Shown in pieces: positions 1-6,091 of a stretch of DNA of 14,805 nt. The notes under the pieces were generated by a model. It saw only the letters and a program-made list of their open reading frames with translations. It did not search any database and was not told the origin of the DNA. Source of the DNA: an uncultured Collinsella sp. (lineage in GTDB: Bacteria; Actinomycetota; Coriobacteriia; Coriobacteriales; Coriobacteriaceae). Position 1 is the stretch's first letter. Each line of letters starts with the position of its first letter. The position numbers were made by a program, and so were the translations under genes. Where the stretch lies: contig URWC01000035.1 of assembly GCA_900551555.1 (NCBI GenBank), forward strand, positions 1 through 14,805, read 5' to 3'.

Positions 1-71
1 GCACTACGTGCGGCGGGGGTTCTTTCGTCCTGCGGAGTGCCCGCGAAGGTTAGCCCTCAGATCCTGCTACG

Positions 72-111
72 ACTACGTCCTCGGATTGTGTGGGCGGATG
101 AAGGACGTAGT
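72..111. repeat. Inverted repeat, 10-bp arms
   Basis: ACTACGTCCT at 72-81 is the exact reverse complement of AGGACGTAGT at 102-111, with a 20-nt loop. It lies in non-coding DNA just before a second, tighter hairpin. Its role is unknown. It could belong to a structured RNA or an intergenic repeat element. Confidence 0.6.
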
Positions 112-137
112 TGGCCAGGTATTCCGTTCCCTTCGCT

Positions 138-160
138 GTTTCGCGGCTTTGCCGCGAAAC
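138..160. repeat. Perfect 10-bp hairpin with 3-nt loop
   Basis: GTTTCGCGGC at 138-147 pairs exactly with GCCGCGAAAC at 151-160 around a TTT loop. It is not followed by a clear T-run on either strand, so it is not an obvious terminator. With the inverted repeat at 72-111 it suggests a structured intergenic element. Confidence 0.65.
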
Positions 161-514
161 CTCGCGCCACTTTGGGACGCGGGGGAGGACAGGGTTGCTG
201 CCGTCTTTTCGGAGCCCTTCTTTATTCCTTTTGCTGGATGAAAAGCCCCTTGTTTTTGCAGGGGTGCATACTCGACTTATAAGTGCATAGAATCTCGTAT
301 AGTGCGAGTAAGATATTGCGCTGCCTGTTTTGTGTTTAGCAAAGATATAGTTTGCATAATCTGGTCTAATCCCTGCTCTATTAAAATAAAGTTGCACGTA
401 AATGGCGTAGATATGCTTGAGCTGGGGTTCTGTACGCTGAGCGGATAAAAACGACCGTTCACCGTTCCGCTATTTTCAAAATGAATAAAATGAGCGATAA
501 AGAGAATATAAACC

Positions 515-552
515 TTAATAAACTCGCGTATCGCACGGACGCGGGTTATTAA
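515..552 (+). promoter_or_regulatory. Stem-loop in arcC leader
   Basis: TTAATAA (515-521) pairs with TTATTAA (546-552). CGCGT (525-529) pairs with ACGCG (539-543). An asymmetric ACT/GG internal loop lies between the two stems, and the apical loop is 9 nt. It ends 35 nt before the arcC start codon. It could be an operator dyad or an RNA element in the leader. No T-run follows, so it is not a terminator. Confidence 0.45.
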
Positions 553-587
553 TGGGTTGTAGGCCTTTTACAGAAAGGATTCCAGCA

Positions 588-1550
588 ATGTCTAAGCCTC
601 TTGGCAAGCCCGATCGTATTGTCGTCGCCCTTGGCGGCAACGCCCTCGGCAACAACCCCGTCGAGCAGATCGAGGCCGTGAGCAACACCGCCCACGCTCT
701 CCTCGGTCTCATCGAGCAGGGCAATGAGATCATCATCACCCACGGCAACGGCCCGCAGGTCGGCATGATCCAGAACGCCTTCGCCGCTGCCCACGATGCC
801 ATCGGTACCCCCGAGATGCCGCTGCCCGAGTGCGGCGCCATGTCCCAGGGCTACATTGGTTATCACCTACAGCAGGGCATCGGCCGCGAGATGCACAAGC
901 GCTATAAGCGTTGGCACGCCGCCACCGTCGTCACCCAGATCGAGTGCGATCCGGATGATCCCGCGTTCAAGAACCCGACCAAGCCGATCGGCCCCTTCTA
1001 TACCGAGGAGCAGGCCAAGGAGTTCATGGCCGAGGACCCCTCCAAGGTCTTCGTCGAGGATTCCGGCCGCGGCTGGCGTCGCGTCGTCGCTTCCCCCGAT
1101 CCCAAGAAGATCGTCGAGGCCGACTCCATCCTCAACCTGCTCGACAACGAGTTCATCGTCATCGCCTGCGGTGGCGGCGGCATCCCCGTCGTCCGCGACT
1201 ACGAAAACAAGGGCTGCTACAAGGGCGTTCCCGCCGTCATCGACAAGGACCTGGGCGGCGAGCTGCTGGCCGAGGACTGCGACGCCGACGTTCTGTTCCT
1301 GCTGACCGCCGTTGAGCATGTCGCCATCAACTTCGGCAAGCCCAACCAGGAGGAGCTCGAGGACCTCACCGCCGACGAGGCCGAGCGCCTGGCCGACGAG
1401 GGCCAGTTCGGCAAGGGTTCCATGGAGCCCAAGGTTCGCGCTGCCATCAAGTTCGCCCGTTCCCGCAAGGGCCGCACCTGCATCATCGGCGCTCTGGACA
1501 AGGCTGCCGAGACCATGGCCGGCCTCTCCGGTACCCGCATCCACGAGTAG
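588..1550 (+). CDS. arcC: Carbamate kinase
   Basis: Carbamate kinase (amino-acid kinase family) transfers phosphate between carbamoyl phosphate and ADP. It normally makes ATP, ammonia and CO2 at the end of arginine, agmatine or ureide catabolism in the cytoplasm. The 320-residue protein has the usual family length. Visible signatures are VVALGGNAL (12-20), THGNGPQVG (51-59), ECGAMSQGYIGY (81-92), TKPIGPFY (131-138), the glycine-rich CGGGGIPV (194-201) and FGKGSMEPKV (274-283). ATG at 588 is preferred over an in-frame ATG at 552 because AGAAAGGA at 572-579 is well placed. The gene looks monocistronic: an AT-rich leader precedes it and a strong terminator follows. No arginine deiminase, ornithine or oxamate carbamoyltransferase gene is in the window, so the source of carbamoyl phosphate is not shown. 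Codons are strongly C-ending, suggesting high expression. Confidence 0.96.
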   Translation: MSKPLGKPDRIVVALGGNALGNNPVEQIEAVSNTAHALLGLIEQGNEIIITHGNGPQVGMIQNAFAAAHDAIGTPEMPLPECGAMSQGYIGYHLQQGIGREMHKRYKRWHAATVVTQIECDPDDPAFKNPTKPIGPFYTEEQAKEFMAEDPSKVFVEDSGRGWRRVVASPDPKKIVEADSILNLLDNEFIVIACGGGGIPVVRDYENKGCYKGVPAVIDKDLGGELLAEDCDADVLFLLTAVEHVAINFGKPNQEELEDLTADEAERLADEGQFGKGSMEPKVRAAIKFARSRKGRTCIIGALDKAAETMAGLSGTRIHE

Positions 1551-1572
1551 TCTCTACTCTGTTGCCTCTCTC

Positions 1573-1596
1573 GTGGGCGCCAGGCAAAGCGCCCAC
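1573..1596 (+). terminator. Hairpin downstream of arcC
   Basis: GTGGGCGC (1573-1580) pairs perfectly with GCGCCCAC (1589-1596) around an 8-nt loop. No T-run follows, so it may only stabilise the 3' end or assist the stronger terminator about 20 nt further on. Confidence 0.5.
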
Positions 1597-1616
1597 AAAC
1601 TAGCCTCTCTTCATGA

Positions 1617-1652
1617 GCCCCGCAGTCCGCTCCGACTGCGGGGCTTTTGTTT
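1617..1652 (+). terminator. Intrinsic terminator of arcC
   Basis: An 11-bp perfect GC-rich stem (GCCCCGCAGTC at 1617-1627 with GACTGCGGGGC at 1634-1644) has a 6-nt loop and is followed by TTTTGTTT. This is a textbook Rho-independent terminator. Confidence 0.93.
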
Positions 1653-1678
1653 CAACCCGGCGCTTAGGTATTCACCTA

Positions 1679-1757
1679 GTCATTGGGGACGTTCTTAAAC
1701 GACTAGTCAAACAAGAGCGTCCCCAATGACCACTCATTTAAGTCTGTCCCCAATGAC
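1679..1757. repeat. Cluster of three 29-nt repeats with GTCATTGGGGAC core
   Basis: Copy A (1679-1707, plus strand) and copy B (1702-1730, minus strand) match at 24 of 29 bases and overlap in the palindrome ACTAGT, forming one large imperfect hairpin. Copy C (1729-1757, minus strand) matches A at 23 of 29 bases. The match of A and C extends outward as CTAGTCATT. The inverted arrangement and the conserved TTGGGGAC core resemble REP-type elements mobilised by IS200-like (RAYT) transposases in other bacteria. That link is an inference, and no transposase is in the window. Copy C abuts the stop codon of the peptidase gene. Confidence 0.8.
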
Positions 1758-2758
1758 TAGTAGTAGGCCCACATGGCTTCGACTTCGTTGAGGACCTCTA
1801 CGACGCCCCAGCGGCGGGCGCTGCGGCTGGCCGAGTTGGGGTCGTAGACGCCAATCTGGTTGGCATCGTCGATGCCGTAGAGCACGATGTAGTGGCCTAC
1901 GTTGGTAAACGTGCCGGGGCGTACTGCGGCGATGACGGGCGCACCCGAGCGAAGTGCTTGGGCAATCGATTCGCGATCGTTATAGAGCTGTGTTCCGTTG
2001 AGCCCCAGCTGCCACGCACCGCCTGTCATAAACGACCACTCGGTGGCACCGGTGGGGGCGTAGTTGCCGGCTTCGGCCAGTGCGCATATATCGACCGGCG
2101 TCTTATCGGTATGGCCGGTCTTAAAGATATAGACCATGGTGAGGCAGGTGGGACCGCAAGCGTTTTCGCGAATAGTGCCGCCGGCATAGGGCAGCTCCGA
2201 CCATGCGGGGTCAATTTGGTAGATGTGGGGCATGGCGCCGGCCTGCCATTGCGAGCGTGGGGTCGAGAACGCAAAGGAGTAACCGGGCGCGACGGGAGCT
2301 TTAAGCAGCTTGTCTTCGGCAGTGGGCTCAAGACCGGCTGATCCGTGGGAGATACAGGATCCCAAAAACACAAAGACGAGGCAGGCGGCGATGGAGCAAA
2401 GCGTAAGGCGTAGGCGGCGGGCCGGAAGCGCGTGGCTTGTGGCGTGCGACGCAGGGTGAGGGGCGGAATTGCCGCGATCGCGTTGAGGTCGCGAAAAGGA
2501 GCGCTTGACGTAGTAGTCGGTCTTATGCCGATTGTAGCGGCGTGGCTGCGATGTGTCGGTCTGGCGTTGGCGTGTGCTCGTACTCACGCGGTCTGACTGC
2601 TGCACGGTACGGCTTTGTTGCCGCGAAGAAGCCCCGAGCTGCTCTTGGGGGCGCTGCGGGTTGTCGTTGTCGGAGGTGCTTCTGGGCGTTGGCATGGTGC
2701 GGCCGGCAAGGCGCACGCTTTGTGGCCGTTGGTCGCCGTCATTGTATCCGTATGCCAT
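1757..2758 (-). CDS. Membrane-anchored C39-like cysteine peptidase family protein
   Basis: The 333-residue protein has three parts. Residues 1 to about 113 are hydrophilic, rich in Q, R, S and T, and probably disordered. Residues 116-137 are one hydrophobic segment after a basic RRLRL stretch. Residues 175-333 resemble a peptidase C39-like domain. The likely catalytic residues are Cys201 in NACGPTC, His289 in VGHYIVLYG and Asp306 in VYDPNS, with Gln181 as a possible oxyanion-hole residue. The topology suggests an extracytoplasmic domain that cleaves or binds peptides. The hydrophobic segment ends in LGSC (132-135), a lipobox-like sequence. ATG at 2758 is chosen because AAGGTG lies 6 nt upstream of it. 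The in-frame GTG at 2767 lies inside that ribosome site. No bacteriocin ABC transporter lies nearby. The substrate is unknown. Confidence 0.8.
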   Translation of the reverse strand: MAYGYNDGDQRPQSVRLAGRTMPTPRSTSDNDNPQRPQEQLGASSRQQSRTVQQSDRVSTSTRQRQTDTSQPRRYNRHKTDYYVKRSFSRPQRDRGNSAPHPASHATSHALPARRLRLTLCSIAACLVFVFLGSCISHGSAGLEPTAEDKLLKAPVAPGYSFAFSTPRSQWQAGAMPHIYQIDPAWSELPYAGGTIRENACGPTCLTMVYIFKTGHTDKTPVDICALAEAGNYAPTGATEWSFMTGGAWQLGLNGTQLYNDRESIAQALRSGAPVIAAVRPGTFTNVGHYIVLYGIDDANQIGVYDPNSASRSARRWGVVEVLNEVEAMWAYY

Positions 2759-2764
2759 TCGAAT

Positions 2765-2770
2765 CACCTT
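2765..2770 (-). promoter_or_regulatory. Ribosome binding site that decides the peptidase start
   Basis: Read on the minus strand, AAGGTG precedes ATG at 2758 by 6 nt. It overlaps the alternative GTG codon at 2767, which makes that upstream start unlikely. Confidence 0.6.
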
Positions 2771-3075
2771 GCCTCATGTGTAACTTGTCTATCCTACATA
2801 AAAAGATGCACGACACATGGGCATGTGCGCCAAAAGCCTGACAAATGGTATGAACGTTGCCGCGCCGCGCGCCAAGCGTCACGGCAGCAGGTATTCAAAA
2901 GCAGACAAGATGAAAGCGTCCAAGACGAATGACGTCTCCCGCCGTTCGTCCCAAAAACGGTGCCGCTCGTTTTGCAGTTCTGCCTTCGGTCGAGCTGCGA
3001 GCGGCGCTGCTGCGCCAAGGCCGTATCTTAAAGCCATGGAATAAAAGCGCGCGGCAAAACGGACCGCGCAAGGGG

Positions 3076-3092
3076 TGACGCCAAGGGCGTCA
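3076..3092 (+). promoter_or_regulatory. Hairpin just before the permease ribosome site
   Basis: TGACGCC (3076-3082) pairs perfectly with GGCGTCA (3086-3092) around an AAG loop, 8 nt upstream of AGGAGG at 3101-3106. It could influence translation or mRNA stability. It is followed by A-rich sequence rather than a T-run, so it is not a plus-strand terminator. Confidence 0.35.
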
Positions 3093-3112
3093 AAAAGGAA
3101 AGGAGGGGAACA

Positions 3113-4564
3113 ATGGCGGACAAGAACGCAGAAGTTGCAGTCGAGGATAATGGCGGCATGAAGAAAACGCTTTCGCTCTGGAACTTCTTCACCATCGGTT
3201 TCGGTGCCATCATCGGTACCGGTTGGGTTCTGCAGGTCGGTGACTGGATGGTCGTGGGCGGCGGTCCCGTTCCCGCTATGATCGCATTCCTCTTGGGTGC
3301 AATCTTCCTCGTGCCCGTCGGAGCTGTTTTCGGTGAGCTCACGGCTGCTATCCCCATCTCGGGCGGTATCGTCGAGTATGTCGATCGTAGCTTTGGCCGT
3401 ACACTGAGCTACATCACCGGATGGCTTTTGGCCCTGGGCAACGGCATCCTGTGCCCGTGGGAGGCCATCGCCATTTCGACCCTCGTGTCCGAGATGTTCG
3501 GCAGCCTACCCGGTCTTGAGTGGCTGCGCGCCGTCAAGCTCTACACCATCCTGGGGGCCGACGTCTACCTGTTCCCGACGCTGATCGCGCTCGGCTTTGC
3601 AGTCTACGTCATCTTCCTCAACTTCCGCGGCGCCAGCTCGGCCGCCAAGCTCCAGGCCTTCCTGACCAAGGCCCTGCTCTGCGGCATGCTGCTCGCCATG
3701 GGCGTCTCGCTGTTCACCGGCTCGCCGGACAACGCCATGCCCGTGTTCTCCCAGGTCACCGGCGCTGGCGGCGGCAAGGCCGCTACCGAGAGCACCAGCC
3801 TGTTTGCCGGCATCGTGTCGGTCCTGGTTCTGACCCCGTTCTTCTACGCCGGCTTCGACACCATTCCTCAGCAGGCTGAGGAAGCAGCCGAGGGCCTCAA
3901 CTGGAACAAGTTCGGCAAGATCATCTCCCTGGCCCTGCTGGCCGCCGGCGGTTTCTACATGGTCTGCATCTACTCGTTCGGTACCATTCTCGACTGGCAT
4001 GAGTTTGTTAAGAGCCCGGTTCCCGCGCTTGCCTGTCTCAAGGGCATCAACATGCTCCTGTACCTGGCCATGCTCGTCATCGCCACGCTTGGACCCATGG
4101 GCCCGATGAACTCCTTCTACGGCGCAACGAGCCGCATCATGCTCGCCATGGGCCGCAAGGGCCAGCTGCCCGAGAAGTTCGCCGAGGTCGACCCCAAGTC
4201 CGGCGCTCCCAAGCTCGCCTGCGTTGTTCTGGGCGTCATCACCGTCGTCGGTCCGTTCCTGGGCAAGAACATGCTTATCCCTCTGACCAACGTGTCGGCT
4301 CTCGCCTTCATCTTCTCCTGCGGCATGGTCGCCCTCGCCTGCCTGCGCATGCGCTTCACCGAGCCCGACCTGCCTCGTCCCTACGAGGTGCCCGGTGGCA
4401 AGTTTGGCATCTCCCTCGCTATCGCTGCCTGCGCCATCATCATCGGCCTGCTTGTGATTCCGTTCTCTCCCGCCTCCCTCAACATGGTGGAGTGGAGCAT
4501 CGTGATCGGCTGGTTGGCTATTGGCCTGGCCCTCATGGCTTTCACCAATTCCCGCAAAAAGTAA
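3113..4564 (+). CDS. APC-family amino acid/amine permease
   Basis: The 483-residue protein is highly hydrophobic, with about 12 membrane segments and short hydrophilic ends. The amino acid-polyamine-organocation signature is clear. The first helix has GFGAIIGTGW (29-38), the unwound substrate-binding stretch of the fold. GGIVEYVDRSFG (84-95) lies at helix 3. FYAGFDTIPQQAEE (244-257) is the typical cytoplasm-facing motif before the middle loop. It imports or exchanges an amino acid or amine across the cytoplasmic membrane. The exact substrate cannot be read from the sequence. ATG at 3113 follows a strong AGGAGG at 3101-3106. The amidohydrolase gene lies 131 nt downstream in the same direction, so the permease probably supplies that enzyme's substrate or exports its product. 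Codons are strongly C-ending, like those of the amidohydrolase. Confidence 0.92.
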   Translation: MADKNAEVAVEDNGGMKKTLSLWNFFTIGFGAIIGTGWVLQVGDWMVVGGGPVPAMIAFLLGAIFLVPVGAVFGELTAAIPISGGIVEYVDRSFGRTLSYITGWLLALGNGILCPWEAIAISTLVSEMFGSLPGLEWLRAVKLYTILGADVYLFPTLIALGFAVYVIFLNFRGASSAAKLQAFLTKALLCGMLLAMGVSLFTGSPDNAMPVFSQVTGAGGGKAATESTSLFAGIVSVLVLTPFFYAGFDTIPQQAEEAAEGLNWNKFGKIISLALLAAGGFYMVCIYSFGTILDWHEFVKSPVPALACLKGINMLLYLAMLVIATLGPMGPMNSFYGATSRIMLAMGRKGQLPEKFAEVDPKSGAPKLACVVLGVITVVGPFLGKNMLIPLTNVSALAFIFSCGMVALACLRMRFTEPDLPRPYEVPGGKFGISLAIAACAIIIGLLVIPFSPASLNMVEWSIVIGWLAIGLALMAFTNSRKK

Positions 4565-4584
4565 CGCCGAGCCGGGGCGGATCA

Positions 4585-4613
4585 GGTGCGCGGGACCCTC
4601 TCTTCCGCGCGCC
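4585..4613 (+). other. Hairpin between permease and amidohydrolase genes
   Basis: GGTGCGCGG (4585-4593) pairs with CCGCGCGCC (4605-4613), with one G-U wobble and an 11-nt loop. A second hairpin, GAGGCC/GGCCTC, lies at 4642-4665. Neither has a T-run, so they more likely process or stabilise an operon mRNA than terminate it. Confidence 0.45.
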
Positions 4614-4673
4614 GAACCCGGCGCCACTTGGGTAGCTTTGTGAGGCCTTAACCCAACACGGCCTCGCCCACTA

Positions 4674-4685
4674 TATGGATCCATA
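4674..4685. promoter_or_regulatory. 12-bp perfect palindrome touching the amidohydrolase ribosome site
   Basis: TATGGATCCATA is self-complementary, and its last A begins the ribosome site AAGGAGG (4685-4691). It might be an operator or a small RNA structure, or it may be chance. Confidence 0.3.
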
Positions 4686-4695
4686 AGGAGGAACC

Positions 4696-5973
4696 ATGTC
4701 CACTAAGTATGCAATCGTTGGCGGCAAGCTCATCGACGGTACCGGTGCCGAGCCGGTCGAGAACTCCCTCGTTCTCGTCGACGACAACGGCAAGATCGAG
4801 TACGCCGGCGCCATGCAGGACCTTCCCGAGGGCGTTGAGGTCATCGACGCCGCCGGCAAGACCGTCCTTCCCGGCCTGATCGACACCCACCTGCACTTCT
4901 CGGGCAACTTGACCGACGATGACACCGACTGGGTCATGCAGCCGCTTCTCGAGAAGCAGGCCGTCGCCGTCAAGCAGGCCTACGACTGCCTCACCCACGG
5001 CCTCACCACCGTCTGCGAGATCGGCCGCTTTGGTATCCAGATCCGTGACTGCATCGACAAGGGCGTCTTCAAGGGCCCGCGCGTTCTGGCCACCGGCCTT
5101 GGCTTCTGCCGCGTTGCCGGCCACGGCGACTCCCACCACTGCAGCCAGGAGCTCAACAAGGAATCGCACCCCTGGGGCGATCAGGTCGACGGTCCTTGGG
5201 ATCTGCGCAAGGCCGTCCGTCGTCGCCTGCGCGAGAACCCCGATGCCATCAAGATCTGGGCTACCGGTGGCGGCATCTGGCGCTGGGACTCCGGCCGCGA
5301 CCAGCACTACTGCTCCGAGGAGATCCAGGCCGTGGTCGAAGAGGCAAAGATGGTCGGCATCCCCGTGTGGAGCCACTGCTACAACAACCACGCCGCTGCC
5401 TACGATTCCGTTCGCTTTGGCTGCGAGCAGCTGATTCACGGCTTCGATATCGATGAGCGCACCATGGACCTCATGGCCGAGCAGGGCACCTTCTTCACCC
5501 CGACGATCGCCTTCCTGCCCACCTGGTACGCCACCTATCCGCCCGTCTACGTTCCCGAACTGCACGACAAGTACGAGGGCACCCTGGTCGAGAAGGAGCT
5601 GCAGCGCAACTACGACTGCCTGCGCGAGGCCAAGAAGCGCGGCGTCGTCATGACGATCGGCTCCGACTCCTTCTCCTTCGTCACCCCGTACGGCACCTGC
5701 TCCATCGAGGAGATGTACGAGTTCGTCGACAAGATCGGCTTCACTCCGGTCGAGACCATCACCTGCGCCACCCTCAACGGTGCCAAGATGTGCCACATCG
5801 AGGACGAGACCGGGTCCATCGAGGCCGGCAAGTGCGCCGACCTGCTGGTCGTCAACGGTGACGTCGCCGCCGACATCCACGTGCTCAACACCGACAACAT
5901 GGACGTCATCATGAAGGACGGCTGGATTGTCGAGGGCGGCACCTTCGGCGAGGCAAACAAGTACAGCGCCTAA
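4696..5973 (+). CDS. Metal-dependent amidohydrolase (imidazolonepropionase/prolidase-like)
   Basis: The 425-residue protein is of the amidohydrolase superfamily, subgroup of imidazolonepropionase-like and Xaa-Pro dipeptidase-like hydrolases. It should be a cytoplasmic metal enzyme that cleaves an amide, cyclic amide or peptide bond. Metal-site residues are visible in order: His65 and His67 in DTHLHF, Lys186 in AIKIWATGGG (the usual carboxylated lysine), His227 in VWSHCYNN, His248 in LIHGFD and Asp324 in IGSDSF. N- and C-terminal strands (GGKLIDGTG, AGKCADLLVVNGD) form the customary small beta domain. AAGGAGG lies 4 nt before ATG. It follows the APC permease in what is probably one operon and ends at a terminator. 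Of 14 phenylalanine codons 12 are TTC, pointing to high expression. The substrate is not identifiable here. A dipeptide, N-acyl amino acid or cyclic amide are the realistic options. Confidence 0.9.
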   Translation: MSTKYAIVGGKLIDGTGAEPVENSLVLVDDNGKIEYAGAMQDLPEGVEVIDAAGKTVLPGLIDTHLHFSGNLTDDDTDWVMQPLLEKQAVAVKQAYDCLTHGLTTVCEIGRFGIQIRDCIDKGVFKGPRVLATGLGFCRVAGHGDSHHCSQELNKESHPWGDQVDGPWDLRKAVRRRLRENPDAIKIWATGGGIWRWDSGRDQHYCSEEIQAVVEEAKMVGIPVWSHCYNNHAAAYDSVRFGCEQLIHGFDIDERTMDLMAEQGTFFTPTIAFLPTWYATYPPVYVPELHDKYEGTLVEKELQRNYDCLREAKKRGVVMTIGSDSFSFVTPYGTCSIEEMYEFVDKIGFTPVETITCATLNGAKMCHIEDETGSIEAGKCADLLVVNGDVAADIHVLNTDNMDVIMKDGWIVEGGTFGEANKYSA

Positions 5974-6014
5974 GCTACCGTTCATCGATGGCTTGATGTA
6001 AAACACAGTATTTG

Positions 6015-6029
6015 ATTGCATAATGCAAT
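6015..6029. promoter_or_regulatory. Palindrome overlapping a -10-like hexamer upstream of first kinase
   Basis: ATTGCAT (6015-6021) is the exact reverse complement of ATGCAAT (6023-6029), with a single A between. It contains CATAAT (6019-6024), a plausible -10 element. TTGATG at 5993-5998 is a poor -35 because the spacing is 20 nt. A symmetric site over a promoter is typical of an operator. A related ATTGC...GCAAT repeat precedes the glycosyltransferase-kinase operon. Confidence 0.45.
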
Positions 6030-6031
6030 GG

Positions 6032-6058
6032 AGAGGGTCGCTTGCGGCCCTCTTTATT
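6032..6058 (+). terminator. Terminator of the permease-amidohydrolase operon, close to the kinase start
   Basis: AGAGGGTCG (6032-6040) pairs with CGGCCCTCT (6045-6053) through 9 bp including one G-U, with a CTTG loop, followed by TTATT. It lies 58 nt after the amidohydrolase stop and only 33 nt before the kinase start. It could therefore also act as a leader attenuator of the kinase operon. Confidence 0.75.
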
Positions 6059-6079
6059 GCTATGGGGTGCGTCGGTAAG

Positions 6080-6085
6080 AAGGAG
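6080..6085 (+). promoter_or_regulatory. Ribosome site that decides the first kinase start
   Basis: AAGGAG at 6080-6085 is 6 nt from GTG at 6092 but directly abuts the in-frame ATG at 6086. Normal spacing favours the GTG. Confidence 0.55.
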
Positions 6086-6091
6086 ATGACG

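Larger units (their letters stand above)
1..587. other. Intergenic region upstream of arcC, no convincing gene
   Basis: This stretch has no open frame with a good ribosome site and protein-like composition. Positions 1 to about 240 are GC-rich and carry two perfect inverted repeats, annotated separately. From about 270 to 560 the DNA becomes clearly AT-rich compared with the genes that follow, as expected of a promoter and regulatory region. The hexamer AGATAT occurs at 311, 343 and 409, and ACCGTTC is tandemly repeated at 454-460 and 461-467. A -10-like CATAAT lies at 355-360 without a good -35. I could not fix the promoter. Confidence 0.6.
2759..3112. other. Divergent spacer between peptidase and permease genes
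   Basis: This 354-bp stretch has no credible gene. It must carry promoters for both divergent genes, but I see no good -35/-10 pair. Several short hairpins lie toward the permease: GGCGC/GCGCC (3003-3016), GCGCGG/CCGCGC (3049-3069) and TGACGCC/GGCGTCA (3076-3092). The last ends 8 nt before the permease ribosome site. Confidence 0.5.

Noticed and set aside
50..397. Minus-strand open frame of 115 codons in the upstream intergenic region
   Set aside because: It crosses both inverted repeats and the AT-rich boundary, has no recognisable domain, and I saw no ribosome site before it. It is probably non-coding.
454..467. Tandem ACCGTTC as a LytTR binding site upstream of arcC
   Set aside because: Spacing of 7 nt does not match the usual two-turn spacing of LytTR direct repeats. 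ACCGTTCA also occurs at 5977-5984, and ACCGTTCACC lies inside the second kinase coding region (13060-13069), so chance is likely.
479..496. ArgR box upstream of carbamate kinase (ATGAATAAAAT)
   Set aside because: Only the left half resembles the Escherichia coli consensus. The right half-site is missing and the region is simply AT-rich.
2817..3044. 75-codon plus-strand frame before the permease, possible leader peptide
   Set aside because: No ribosome site precedes it, the composition is unstructured K/R/S/A, and it ends 68 nt before the permease with no coupling.
3506..4684. 392-codon minus-strand frame opposite the permease gene
   Set aside because: Its translation is rich in G, E, D, H and Q with no domain, the typical antisense of a biased membrane-protein gene.
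4674..4685. The TATGGATCCATA palindrome as a transposon target duplication or att site
   Set aside because: There is no second copy, no integrase or transposase nearby, and it abuts a normal ribosome site.
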